From GCA-2733415 sp049614485 (lineage in GTDB: Bacteria; Bacteroidota; Bacteroidia; Flavobacteriales; Flavobacteriaceae), in NCBI GenBank assembly GCA_049614485.1, contig JBMZDR010000002.1:1-64000 (forward strand): 64,000 bases of DNA. The letters are read 5' to 3'. The notes under the pieces were generated by a model. It did not search any database. It saw nothing but the letters and a program-made list of their open reading frames with translations, and had not been told where the DNA came from. This document shows, one piece after another, positions 34,991-44,011 of this stretch. Each line of letters opens with the position of its first letter. The stretch's first letter is position 1. Position numbers and translations under genes: made by a program.

Positions 34991-35728
34991 ATGGCAACAG
35001 TAGTAAAAATATTAGTGAAGTTTATAATACCATTGCTTATAGCAGTATTATTCTCTAGTTGTAATTTTGACATCAATATGTCTGGAGTAAAAGGAAATGG
35101 TAATGTTATCACACAAAAACGTTTATCTGATGTCAAGTTTACCAAAATTGATGCCTCAGAAGGTTTAGATGTATATTTAACTAAAAGCACCTCTACAGTA
35201 GTAAAAGTACAAGCAGATGATAATGTTCAAAAGTTTATACTTACTGAAGTAAAAGACGGAACGTTGCACATACATACTTCTGAACCTATTGGAAAAACCA
35301 ATGCTAAAAAAGTACTCGTTAACTTCACGCAATTAAATGAAATTAATAGTAGTAGTGGCGCAGATATTCATACAACTAACTTTATATTGTCTGATAACAT
35401 GATACTTAATGCTTCTAGTGGTAGTGACCAATATTTATCCGTAAAAGCAACAAATATTAAATGTTCAGCAAGTAGCGGTGCAGATATTACTCTTTCAGGC
35501 ACAACTACAACTATAAATGCAGATGCTTCTAGTGGTGCAAATATTAGTGCCAAAAAACTAACATCGCAAGACTGCGCTGCAAATGCATCAAGTGGTGCTG
35601 ATATTAATTTAAATTGCTTAAAAGCAATTAATGCAAAAGCATCTAGCAGTGCAGATATTTCATACACTGGAAACCCTACTGAAGTAATGGTAAATGAAAG
35701 TTCTGCAGCACGTATTTCTAAAAACTAA
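34991..35728 (+). CDS. DUF2807 (GIN domain) lipoprotein with ASSGADI repeats
   Basis: 245 residues. The lipoprotein signal ends in LFSSC (Cys24). The mature domain is a DUF2807 putative auto-transporter adhesin head (GIN) with the typical start VKFTKIDASEGLDVYLT. About six imperfect copies of (S/A)SSGADI at roughly 16-20-residue steps suggest the turns of a right-handed beta helix, each placing Ser-Ser-Gly-Ala-Asp at the same corner. Role unknown, with surface exposure likely. It is the last gene of the DUF4870-PadR-PspC operon, followed by a hairpin. Confidence 0.92.
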   Translation: MATVVKILVKFIIPLLIAVLFSSCNFDINMSGVKGNGNVITQKRLSDVKFTKIDASEGLDVYLTKSTSTVVKVQADDNVQKFILTEVKDGTLHIHTSEPIGKTNAKKVLVNFTQLNEINSSSGADIHTTNFILSDNMILNASSGSDQYLSVKATNIKCSASSGADITLSGTTTTINADASSGANISAKKLTSQDCAANASSGADINLNCLKAINAKASSSADISYTGNPTEVMVNESSAARISKN

Positions 35729-35751
35729 GCAAATACTTATCCTTATTATAT

Positions 35752-35775
35752 AAAGCCGCTTTAAATAGTGGCTTT
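35752..35775 (+). terminator. Intrinsic terminator after the first DUF2807 gene
   Basis: AAAGCCGCT pairs with AGTGGCTTT (one G:T pair) around a 6-nt loop, followed by a T run. Confidence 0.8.
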
Positions 35776-35914
35776 TTTTATACTTTTAACCTACGTATAA
35801 AACGTATAAAAACTATTTTATTTTTATATTGCTTCATATTATTATACCATAAGGTTGAATACTGGCAGCATTTTTGTATAATTTAATCACAAATCATATA
35901 AAACAACCATAGCA

Positions 35915-36742
35915 ATGAAATTGAAAATTATTATACTTACTTTACTTATAAGTTCATTTGGATTTTCTCAAAAGAAAGAAAAAGTAAAAGGAAATAAATT
36001 TGTAAAAGTAAAACAACATCAGATTGCTGAGTTTAATGCCTTAAATTTAAACGACCGCTTTGAGATTTTTCTATTAAAAGGTGTCGTACCACAAGTAGAA
36101 ATTGAAACCGATGAAAATTTACATGACGTTATACAATTTAACGTAAGTGATAAAGGTGTGTTAAGTTTTAATACAACTCATCATATTTCTTCTAAAAAGA
36201 AACTAAATATTAGAGTTACAGTTACAGATCAATTCAATTCAATACTAACTAGTGAAAAAGCTATTGTAAACTCATTAATCGATTTAGATTTAAAAACAAT
36301 GACCATTGTTGCAAAAGATAATTCTAAATTATTTTTAACCTTAAAAACCGATGATTTCAACCTTACTACAGACAAACATTCAAAGGTTGAATTAAACTTA
36401 AACACTGCTAAAAGTGCCCTTACACTTAGTGAGTCATCCAATTTAAAAGCATTAATTAATGCGGATGAATTAAATATAGATCTTTACCAGAAAGCAAATG
36501 CTAAAATTGAAGGAGAAGTTACATCATTACACCTGAGGTCAGATAATGCGTCTAATTATCATGGTGAAAAATTAACTGCTCAAGATGCAACAGTTATTGC
36601 TGAAGGAAGTTCTGATTGTGATTTAGATGTGAAAAACAAATTAACCCTTGAAGCTTCAGGCTCAACTAAAGTTAACATTCACAATTCCCCTAAAATTGAA
36701 TTAAAACGTTTTGAAGACTCAGCTGCTATTTATAAAAAATAA
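35915..36742 (+). CDS. Second DUF2807-like secreted protein
   Basis: 275 residues with a signal peptide (MKLKIIILTLLISSFGFSQ, no lipobox) and a DUF2807-type region from about residue 40 (IAEFNALNLNDRFEIFL). Later strands repeat at regular spacing with Ser-Lys and Ser-Asn corners (NSKLFL, HSKVELNL, SSNLKAL, KANAKIEG, SSDCDLDV, STKVNI), again suggesting a beta helix. It resembles the upstream lipoprotein in plan but not in anchoring. It has its own upstream region of 186 bp containing a doubled ACGTATAAA and a strong terminator, so it is probably transcribed independently. Confidence 0.85.
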   Translation: MKLKIIILTLLISSFGFSQKKEKVKGNKFVKVKQHQIAEFNALNLNDRFEIFLLKGVVPQVEIETDENLHDVIQFNVSDKGVLSFNTTHHISSKKKLNIRVTVTDQFNSILTSEKAIVNSLIDLDLKTMTIVAKDNSKLFLTLKTDDFNLTTDKHSKVELNLNTAKSALTLSESSNLKALINADELNIDLYQKANAKIEGEVTSLHLRSDNASNYHGEKLTAQDATVIAEGSSDCDLDVKNKLTLEASGSTKVNIHNSPKIELKRFEDSAAIYKK

Positions 36743-36752
36743 TAGATGCGTA

Positions 36753-36798
36753 ATACCATAAAAAAAGCCAATCAAATGATTGGCTTTTTTTATGGTAT
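36753..36798. terminator. Long bidirectional terminator between the DUF2807 gene and trxB
   Basis: A 22-bp perfect stem (ATACCATA, seven A, GCCAATCA and its complement) with a two-base apparent loop, between convergent genes. Confidence 0.92.
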
Positions 36799-36815
36799 AT
36801 ATTAAAGATAGTTAC

Positions 36816-37763
36816 TTACACTTCTTTAGCTGCCAAATAGCGTTCAGCATCTAAAGCTGCCATACAACCAGTTCCTGCAGCTGTAATTGCCTGCCTGTAG
36901 GTATGATCTGCAGCATCACCAGAAACAAATACACCAGGAACATTAGTTCTTGAACTTCCTTTTTCATTTACAATATATCCTGTATCATCTAACGTGATGT
37001 ACTCTTTAAAAATATCTGTATTTGGCTTGTGTCCAATAGCTACAAAGAACCCTGTTGCAGTAATATCATGCTCTTCTCCTGTATCTCTATTTTTCACTCT
37101 TGCCCCGGTAACACCATAATCATCACCCAATACTTCAACAGTTTCTGTTCTTAATAAGATGTCTATGTTTTCTGTTCTTTTAACACGCTCAGCCATAATT
37201 TTAGAAGCTCTAAAATCATTACGAACTAACATGGTTACTTTCTTACATATTTTAGATAAGTAATGTGCTTCTTCACAAGCAGAGTCTCCCGCACCTACAA
37301 TTACAACTTCTTGATTTTTATAGAAAAACCCATCACAAACAGCACAAGCAGAAACTCCTCCACCCATTTTTAAATATTTTTGTTCAGATGGTAAACCTAA
37401 ATATTTAGCTGATGCTCCTGTAGAAATAATGACTGTTTCACAATGAATTTCTTTCTCATTATTAATCCATACTTTATGTACATCACCAGAAAAATCAACT
37501 TTTGTTATCCATCCAGATCTAACATCTGTTTCAAAACGTTCTGCTTGGTTACGTAATTCTATCATCATAGCAGGACCCGTAATTCCTTCTGGATACCCAG
37601 GAAAGTTTTCAACCTCATTTGTAGTTGTTAACTGCCCTCCTGGCTGTGACCCTTCATACATTACTGGTTTCATGTTTGCTCTAGCGGCATAAATTGCTGC
37701 TGTATATCCTGCAGGACCTGAACCTATAATTAGGCATTTTACTTTTTCTATTGTATCAGACAT
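36816..37763 (-). CDS. trxB: Thioredoxin-disulfide reductase
   Basis: 315 residues, the usual size. It shows the FAD motif IIGSGPAGYTAAIYAARANM, the redox-active pair CAVCDG near residue 140, the NADPH motif VVIVGAGDSACEEA and the closing FVSGDAADHTYRQAITAAGTGC. The flavoenzyme passes electrons from NADPH to thioredoxin. A -7 box lies 40 bp upstream. It is separate from the his operon, which ends 130 bp upstream on the same strand. Confidence 0.97.
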   Translation of the reverse strand: MSDTIEKVKCLIIGSGPAGYTAAIYAARANMKPVMYEGSQPGGQLTTTNEVENFPGYPEGITGPAMMIELRNQAERFETDVRSGWITKVDFSGDVHKVWINNEKEIHCETVIISTGASAKYLGLPSEQKYLKMGGGVSACAVCDGFFYKNQEVVIVGAGDSACEEAHYLSKICKKVTMLVRNDFRASKIMAERVKRTENIDILLRTETVEVLGDDYGVTGARVKNRDTGEEHDITATGFFVAIGHKPNTDIFKEYITLDDTGYIVNEKGSSRTNVPGVFVSGDAADHTYRQAITAAGTGCMAALDAERYLAAKEV

Positions 37764-37802
37764 ATTCTAATTCTTAAAAATATTGATGGTTAAAATCGTA
37801 AA

Positions 37803-37810
37803 CAAAAATA
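37803..37810 (-). promoter_or_regulatory. -7 box for trxB
   Basis: Minus-strand TATTTTTG matches TAnnTTTG; the predicted leader is about 33 nt. No clear terminator for the his operon is visible between 37820 and 37893. Confidence 0.55.
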
Positions 37811-37893
37811 AAACTTTAAATGAGATTATTTTCCCTTATTCACATCAATATTTCTTATTTCAATATAAGTCGCATTGATGCTAATAGTTTCTG

Positions 37894-38493
37894 TTATTTT
37901 TGACGCGCTTTTAAAATCTTGACAACATCGTCCAATTTGAACTTTTTTGCCTGTAATAACATTAAATAGTGGAATAACAAATCTGCAGATTCTTCTAAAA
38001 ACAAGGTGTCATTATTGTCTTTGGCTTCAATAACAACCTCAACTGCTTCTTCTCCAACTTTTTGAGCCACCTTATTAATACCTTTAGCAAATAATGAGGC
38101 TACATATGATTTCTCAGAATCTGCATTTTTAATGCGGTTCTCAATAGTATTTTCTAAAGATGACATAAATCCATACGTTTCATCATTTGCCTCACCCCAA
38201 CAGGTATCACTCCCTTTATGACAAGTTGGTCCGTTTGGATTTACTTGCATTAATAAGGTATCGTTATCACAGTCATTCTTAACTGACACAAAATTCAGAA
38301 AGTTACCACTTTCCTCTCCTTTTGTCCATAAACGTTGTTTTGTTCTGCTGTAAAAAGTGACTTTATTAGTATCACGTGTTTTGTTATAGGCTTCTTCATT
38401 CATATAGCCTAACATCAATACATTTTTTGAATTCACATCTTGAATAATTACAGGAATTAATCCATCATTATTTTTATTAAAATCAATTATCAT
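37894..38493 (-). CDS. hisIE: Bifunctional phosphoribosyl-AMP cyclohydrolase / phosphoribosyl-ATP diphosphatase
   Basis: 199 residues joining HisI (1-105) and HisE (about 110-199). HisI carries the zinc and catalytic region KNDCDNDTLLMQVNPNGPTC followed by HKGSDTCWGE; HisE shows KVGEEAVEVVIEAKD and the helical ESADLLFHYLMLL. The protein performs steps 2 and 3 of histidine synthesis. It is the last gene of the operon and overlaps hisF by 4 bases. Confidence 0.97.
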   Translation of the reverse strand: MIIDFNKNNDGLIPVIIQDVNSKNVLMLGYMNEEAYNKTRDTNKVTFYSRTKQRLWTKGEESGNFLNFVSVKNDCDNDTLLMQVNPNGPTCHKGSDTCWGEANDETYGFMSSLENTIENRIKNADSEKSYVASLFAKGINKVAQKVGEEAVEVVIEAKDNNDTLFLEESADLLFHYLMLLQAKKFKLDDVVKILKARQK

Positions 38494-39245
38494 AACCGTA
38501 CTGTAATTTTATTATGTTGTAATTCTTTTTTTAAATCTGGTATACTAATCTCTCCAAAGTGAAATACGCTTGCTGCCAAAGCGGCATCCGCTTTTCCTTT
38601 AATAAAAGTATCCGTAAAATGGGCTACTTTCCCAGCGCCTCCAGAAGCAATAATTGGAATATTCACTAATTCTGATAACTCAGCTAGTATCTCGTTTGCA
38701 AAACCATTTTTAGTCCCATCGTTTTCCATTGATGTAAATAAAATTTCTCCAGCACCTCTTTTCTCTACCTCAACAGCCCAATCAACTAATTTAATATCTG
38801 TTGCCACTTTACCACCAACCAAATGGACAATCCACTCGTTATTTATGCGTTTGGCATCTATAGCAACAACCACGCATTGACTTCCAAATTGTTGTGACAA
38901 TTCATTAATTAACTCAGGGCGTTGTACAGCTGATGAATTTACAGACACCTTATCAGCACCAGATTTTAATAACAATTCAACATCAGAAATAGACGATATT
39001 CCACCACCAACTGTAAACGGAATATTGACTTGTTCAGCCACTTTTAAGACTAAATCAAGTAACGTTTTACGACGTTCTTCAGTTGCAGAAATATCTAAAA
39101 ACACTAATTCATCTGCGCCATTTTCAGCATAAGTTTTTGCCAATTCTACTGGATCACCAGCATCACGAAGCTTGACAAAATTGACACCTTTTACTGTTCG
39201 TCCGTTTTTAATATCTAAGCAGGGTATAATTCGTTTTGTTAACAT
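38490..39245 (-). CDS. hisF: Imidazole glycerol phosphate synthase subunit HisF
   Basis: 251 residues, a (beta/alpha)8 barrel starting KRIIPCLDIKNGRTVKGVNF with the catalytic Asp in CLDI (about 11) and the second in VAIDAKR (about 130). It receives ammonia from HisH and makes imidazole glycerol phosphate and AICAR. It lies 1 bp after hisA and overlaps hisIE. Confidence 0.98.
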   Translation of the reverse strand: MLTKRIIPCLDIKNGRTVKGVNFVKLRDAGDPVELAKTYAENGADELVFLDISATEERRKTLLDLVLKVAEQVNIPFTVGGGISSISDVELLLKSGADKVSVNSSAVQRPELINELSQQFGSQCVVVAIDAKRINNEWIVHLVGGKVATDIKLVDWAVEVEKRGAGEILFTSMENDGTKNGFANEILAELSELVNIPIIASGGAGKVAHFTDTFIKGKADAALAASVFHFGEISIPDLKKELQHNKITVRL

Positions 39246-39246
39246 A

Positions 39247-39975
39247 TTAATTACTTAAAATATAGTTTTCTAATTGCTTCAATGAAATTCTATTTTCATA
39301 AATAGCCTTACCAATAATTACTCCTTCACAACCCAAATTTGCTAACTTTGGCAATTCATCAAAAGCAGAAATCCCCCCAGACGCAATCAATTTTAAATTG
39401 TCACTTGATTGTTTTAAAATTGATTCATACAATTGAAATGAGGGTCCTTCTAACATACCATCCTTTGCTATATCTGTAGAAATAACATATTCAACACCTT
39501 CTTTTTGATACTCACTTATAAACGATATCACTTCCTGATCACTCTCTTCCAACCATCCAGAAATAGCTATTTTACCGTAATTAGTATCTGCTCCTAAAAT
39601 GATTTTCTCACCTCCATAAGTTGTTATCCATTGTTTAAACAACTCTGGATTTTTAACTGCTATACTGCCTCCTGTAATTTGGCTTGCTCCAGATTCAAAT
39701 GCGATTCTTAAGTCATTATCAGCTTTTAAACCTCCACCAAAGTCAATTTTCAAAGTTGTATTTGAAGCTATTTGTTCTAACACTTTGTAATTGATAATCT
39801 GGCTTGCTTTTGCGCCATCTAAATCAACCAAATGCAAGTGCTCTATTCCACTATCTTCAAATTGTTTAGCTACTTCAAGCGGACTTTCATTATATATCTT
39901 TTTAGTGTTATAATCGCCTTTTGATAGACGCACACATTTACCATCTATAATATCTATTGCTGGTATTATTCTCAT
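39247..39975 (-). CDS. hisA: ProFAR isomerase HisA
   Basis: 242 residues, a (beta/alpha)8 barrel related to HisF: RIIPAIDIIDGKCVRLSKGD at the start with the acid-base Asp8, a conserved LGADTNYGKIAISGW and ISTDIAKDGMLEGP near residue 170. It converts ProFAR to PRFAR. The start overlaps the hisH stop by 4 bases. Confidence 0.98.
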   Translation of the reverse strand: MRIIPAIDIIDGKCVRLSKGDYNTKKIYNESPLEVAKQFEDSGIEHLHLVDLDGAKASQIINYKVLEQIASNTTLKIDFGGGLKADNDLRIAFESGASQITGGSIAVKNPELFKQWITTYGGEKIILGADTNYGKIAISGWLEESDQEVISFISEYQKEGVEYVISTDIAKDGMLEGPSFQLYESILKQSSDNLKLIASGGISAFDELPKLANLGCEGVIIGKAIYENRISLKQLENYILSN

Positions 39976-40553
39976 AATTCAATAAAGTTTTTTAATAGTT
40001 GTTCTCCAGAAGTACTGCTCTTTTCTGGGTGAAATTGCACGCCATAAAAATTATCTTTTTGTAAGGCAGATGCATAGTTCACATCATAGGTTGTTGTCGC
40101 TATTTGGTATGCACATGATTCAACATAAAAACTATGCACCAAATACATGTAATCATCTTCCTTAATATTTCTAAACAAAGGAGAACTCAATTTAAAAATC
40201 GTGTTCCATCCCATTTGCGGCACTTTAACATTTGTTGAAAAACGTTTGACATCTACATCGAAAATCCCCAACCCTTCAGTTGCGTTTTCTTCACTGAATT
40301 TACACATCAACTGCATTCCCAAACAAATACCCAAAACTGGTTGCGTTAATGATGGAATCAATTTATCTAAACCAGATTTTTTTAGGTTTCGCATTGCAAA
40401 ACTAGCCTCACCTACTCCTGGAAAAACAACTTTATCTGCAGATTGAATCACAGAGATATCATTTGAAACAATAGCAACGTAACCTAATCTCTCAATGGCA
40501 AACTGAACACTTTTTGTATTTCCAGCACCATAATCTATAATTACTAACTTCAT
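39972..40553 (-). CDS. hisH: Imidazole glycerol phosphate synthase glutaminase subunit HisH
   Basis: 193 residues, class I glutamine amidotransferase. The catalytic Cys is in GICLGMQLM (about residue 77), and His and Glu in GVQFHPEKS (about 173-178). It supplies ammonia to HisF. It has a 1-base overlap with hisB upstream and a 4-base overlap with hisA downstream. Confidence 0.98.
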   Translation of the reverse strand: MKLVIIDYGAGNTKSVQFAIERLGYVAIVSNDISVIQSADKVVFPGVGEASFAMRNLKKSGLDKLIPSLTQPVLGICLGMQLMCKFSEENATEGLGIFDVDVKRFSTNVKVPQMGWNTIFKLSSPLFRNIKEDDYMYLVHSFYVESCAYQIATTTYDVNYASALQKDNFYGVQFHPEKSSTSGEQLLKNFIEL

Positions 40554-41686
40554 TATAACATACCTTTTGTTGATGGTAAAATCATTTTTTCTGGATCTCT
40601 TTTTATGGCCACTTTAATTGCCTTAGCAAAGGCTTTGAATATCGCTTCAATTTTATGGTGTTCGTTTGTTCCTTCAGCTTTTATATTCAAATTACATTTC
40701 GCCCCATCTGTAAACGATTTGAAAAAGTGAAAGAACATTTCTGTTGGCATTTTACCAATCATTTCGCGCTTAAACTCTGCTTCCCAAACCATCCAGTTTC
40801 TACCACCAAAATCAATAGCAACTTGCGCTAAACAGTCGTCCATTGGTAAACAGAACCCATAACGTTCTATACCTAGTTTTTGTCCTAAAGCACTCGCAAA
40901 CACTTCGCCTAAAGCGATAGCGGTATCTTCAATGGTGTGGTGTTCATCAACGTCTAAATCACCTTTAACTTCAATGTTTAAATCCATTTGACCATGGCGC
41001 GCAATTTGATCTAACATATGATCAAAAAAAGCAATTCCAGTATCAATTTTACTATTTCCAGTTCCGTCTAGATTTAAGTCGATTTTAATTTTAGTTTCAT
41101 TAGTATTTCTAACAGTTGAAGCCGTACGTTCTTGTAATTTCAAAAACTCATAAATGGCATTCCAATCGCTGCTCTCCAAAGCAATGCAATCATCTAACTC
41201 CTCACGTTTTACTGTGATTTCGTCTGTTCCTAAAAACGTTTCATCATTAATGTAAATTGCTTTTCCGCCAAGATTTTTTGCCAACTCAACATCAGTCAAA
41301 CGATCACCGATAACAAAGGAATTTTCCAAATCATAGTCTACCGAAAAATATTTAGTTAATAAGCCTGTGTTGGGTTTACGTGTTGGTTGGTTATCTTTTG
41401 CAAATGTCACATCTATAATTTCTTCAGTAAACACAATGCCTTCATCAGCTAAAGTTGACATGATAAAATTATGAACTGGCCAGAATGAACTTTCTGGATA
41501 CACTTCGGTTCCTAATCCATCTTGGTTAGTAACTAACACTAGTTTAAAATCTAACTCGTTAGCAATTTTGCTTAAGCCTTGAAATACTTTCGGATAAAAC
41601 ACTAATTTTTCAAATGAATCTGTTTGCTGATCTGCGGGTTCTTTAATTAACGTACCGTCTCTATCTATAAATAATACTTTTTTCAT
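40553..41686 (-). CDS. hisB: Bifunctional histidinol-phosphatase / imidazoleglycerol-phosphate dehydratase
   Basis: 377 residues. The N-terminal HAD phosphatase (about 1-165) has the nucleophile motif FIDRDGTLI and the GDRLTDVELAKNLG loop. The C-terminal dehydratase (about 185-377) has the metal-binding HHTIEDTAIALGE (about 256) and NEHHKIEAIFKA (about 346). In the phosphatase part the segment that in E. coli HisB holds a zinc-binding Cys/His cluster reads AKDNQPTRKPNTG, without cysteines. It should therefore fold without that zinc. It catalyses steps 6 and 8 of the pathway. Confidence 0.97.
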   Translation of the reverse strand: MKKVLFIDRDGTLIKEPADQQTDSFEKLVFYPKVFQGLSKIANELDFKLVLVTNQDGLGTEVYPESSFWPVHNFIMSTLADEGIVFTEEIIDVTFAKDNQPTRKPNTGLLTKYFSVDYDLENSFVIGDRLTDVELAKNLGGKAIYINDETFLGTDEITVKREELDDCIALESSDWNAIYEFLKLQERTASTVRNTNETKIKIDLNLDGTGNSKIDTGIAFFDHMLDQIARHGQMDLNIEVKGDLDVDEHHTIEDTAIALGEVFASALGQKLGIERYGFCLPMDDCLAQVAIDFGGRNWMVWEAEFKREMIGKMPTEMFFHFFKSFTDGAKCNLNIKAEGTNEHHKIEAIFKAFAKAIKVAIKRDPEKMILPSTKGML

Positions 41687-42720
41687 TACAATGTTTTTAG
41701 TGTCTCTATTAACCGTTTATTTTCTTCAGATGTTCCTATTGTTAGTCTTAAACAATTATCACACAATACCTGCTTTGATCTATTTCTAACTACAATCCCT
41801 TTTGCAATTAACTGATCATAACGTTTATTAGAATTATCTACTTGTATAAGTACAAAATTTGCATCTGTTGGGTAAATCTTTTTTACAAAATTAATTTGTT
41901 CTAGTTCCTTTATTAATCTAGTACGTTCAGTCTTTATTAATTCTATTTCAGTTCTAACTTTTTCTAAATTTTTTAAACGTTCAATTGCACGTAATTGAGT
42001 TAATTGATTAACGTTATACGGTGGCTTGATGCTATTTAAAACTGAAATTATTTCTGCAGATGCATAGCACACACCTAGACGAATACCTGCCATTCCGTAA
42101 GCTTTAGATAAGGTTTGTGTGATGACCAAATTAGGAAATTCATCTAAGCGGTCTAACCAACTATTGGTCTCTGAAAAATCAATGTACGCTTCATCTATCA
42201 CAACAATACCCATGAAAGTTTTCAATAAACTTTCTACTTCAAATGTATTAAAGCTGTTACCTGTTGGGTTGTTTGGAGAACATAAAAACAACAACTTACT
42301 ATTAGCATCTGCAGCTGCTAAAATTTGTACAACTGCTGGCTGAAAATCTGAGGTTAAAAACACATCTTTGGTTGTAATGGCGTTAATGTTAGCCAACACA
42401 TTATACATACCGTAAGTAGGTGGTAACGTGATTATATTATCTTTATTAGGCTCACAAAATACGCGAAACAACAAGTCTAAAACCTCGTCACTTCCATTAC
42501 CTAATAAGATATTTGTTTTAGGAACATCTTTTTGCTCAGACAACAATTGTTTTACTGATTGCTGTTGCGGATCTGGATATCTATTCACTTGTGTTTCAAA
42601 CGGATTTTCATTTGCATCTAAAAATACCATCTCAGTATTGAAATCTGTAAATTCATCTCTCGCAGAAGAATACGGTATGATAGCCTTGATATTCTCTCTA
42701 ACTAAATTTAACACACTCAT
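41686..42720 (-). CDS. hisC: Histidinol-phosphate aminotransferase
   Basis: 344 residues, PLP-dependent fold type I. It shows GNGSDEVLDLLFR, PNNPTGNSF, VVIDEAYIDF (PLP-ring Asp) and the lysine motif QTLSKAYGMAGIRLG with Lys near residue 206. It transaminates imidazole acetol phosphate with glutamate. One-base overlaps with hisD and hisB indicate coupling. Confidence 0.97.
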   Translation of the reverse strand: MSVLNLVRENIKAIIPYSSARDEFTDFNTEMVFLDANENPFETQVNRYPDPQQQSVKQLLSEQKDVPKTNILLGNGSDEVLDLLFRVFCEPNKDNIITLPPTYGMYNVLANINAITTKDVFLTSDFQPAVVQILAAADANSKLLFLCSPNNPTGNSFNTFEVESLLKTFMGIVVIDEAYIDFSETNSWLDRLDEFPNLVITQTLSKAYGMAGIRLGVCYASAEIISVLNSIKPPYNVNQLTQLRAIERLKNLEKVRTEIELIKTERTRLIKELEQINFVKKIYPTDANFVLIQVDNSNKRYDQLIAKGIVVRNRSKQVLCDNCLRLTIGTSEENKRLIETLKTL

Positions 42721-44000
42721 TATTTTAAACTTTTTAACCGTAGTGTTACTGCATTTTTGTGCGCTTGTAAGCCTTCAGCTTCTGCCATCAATTCAATAGC
42801 ACTACCGATGTTTTGAATTCCTTTCTTTGTTATTTTCTGAAACGTAATACACTTTGTAAAACTGCCTAAATTCACTCCAGAATACGCCTTTGCATAGCCA
42901 TTTGTTGGTAACGTGTGGTTTGTACCTGATGCATAATCCCCAGCACTTTCTGGTGTGTATTCACCAATAAAAACAGACCCCGCATTTGTAATTCCGTTTA
43001 CGAAAAAATCGTCGTTACTCGTAGTAATTATCAAGTGTTCTGGCGCGTAATCATTTATAAAATTTAGCGCATCATTCGCTTCTTCAATCAAAATTGCTCT
43101 TGAAGCTACTAACGCTTTTTTAACAACATCTTTTCTTGGTAGTTCATTTGTTTGTTTTTCCACTTCTAAAAGAACGTTTTCGATAACTTGTTTTGTATCT
43201 GCTACTAAAATAACTTGACTATCTGCTCCGTGTTCTGCCTGGCTCAATAAATCCGATGCTACAAAAGCTGGATTAGAAGATGCATCTGCAACAACCAACA
43301 ACTCGCTTGGTCCTGCAGGCATATCTATTGCAACTCCATATTTTGTAGCTAATTGTTTAGCAACCGTTACATATTGGTTTCCTGGTCCAAATATTTTTGA
43401 CACTTTAGCTACAGTATCTGTACCAAAGGTCATTGCAGCTATTGCTTGAATACCGCCTACTTTGTAAATTTTAGTTACACCACATAATTGTGCAGCATAT
43501 AAAATTGCAGGATTAATTTGTCCGTTTTTATCAGGTGGCGAGCACAACACTATTTCTTTACAGCCTGCAATTTTTGCAGGAATGGCTAACATTAAAACTG
43601 TTGAAAATAGCGGTGCTGTACCACCTGGTATGTATAATCCTACTGTATCTATGGGTCTTTTTTCTTGCCAGCATAAAACTCCAGAGGTTGTTTCTACACT
43701 AACTTTTTCTGTTTTTTGAGCGGCATGAAAAACTTCAATATTATTTTTTGCTAATTCAATAGCTGTTTTTAACTCTGCTGAAACTACTGCTGTAGCTGAG
43801 TATATTTCTTCTTGAGATACAATTGTGTTTTTCAAGGTTACCCCATCAAAAATAGTTGTATATCTTGTTATTGCAGAGTCACCGTTTACAGCAACATCTT
43901 TGAAGATTTCGTTGACTGTATTTTCTATATCTTCTACAGATTTTGTTGGTCGTTCTAGTAACGATTGCCAATTATTTGCGTTTAATTCTATTACATTCAT
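42720..44000 (-). CDS. hisD: Histidinol dehydrogenase
   Basis: 426 residues, zinc-dependent, performing the last two oxidations to histidine with NAD. Visible are YIPGGTAPLFSTVLMLAIPA, KIFGPGNQYVTVAKQL, the signature region DMPAGPSELLVVAD and SDLLSQAEHGADSQV with zinc-ligand Gln/His, and the closing ELMAEAEGLQAHKNAV. I use ATG 44000; a GTG lies one codon upstream. The gap to hisG is 11 bp. Confidence 0.97.
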   Translation of the reverse strand: MNVIELNANNWQSLLERPTKSVEDIENTVNEIFKDVAVNGDSAITRYTTIFDGVTLKNTIVSQEEIYSATAVVSAELKTAIELAKNNIEVFHAAQKTEKVSVETTSGVLCWQEKRPIDTVGLYIPGGTAPLFSTVLMLAIPAKIAGCKEIVLCSPPDKNGQINPAILYAAQLCGVTKIYKVGGIQAIAAMTFGTDTVAKVSKIFGPGNQYVTVAKQLATKYGVAIDMPAGPSELLVVADASSNPAFVASDLLSQAEHGADSQVILVADTKQVIENVLLEVEKQTNELPRKDVVKKALVASRAILIEEANDALNFINDYAPEHLIITTSNDDFFVNGITNAGSVFIGEYTPESAGDYASGTNHTLPTNGYAKAYSGVNLGSFTKCITFQKITKKGIQNIGSAIELMAEAEGLQAHKNAVTLRLKSLK

Positions 44001-44011
44001 CACTTTACTAT

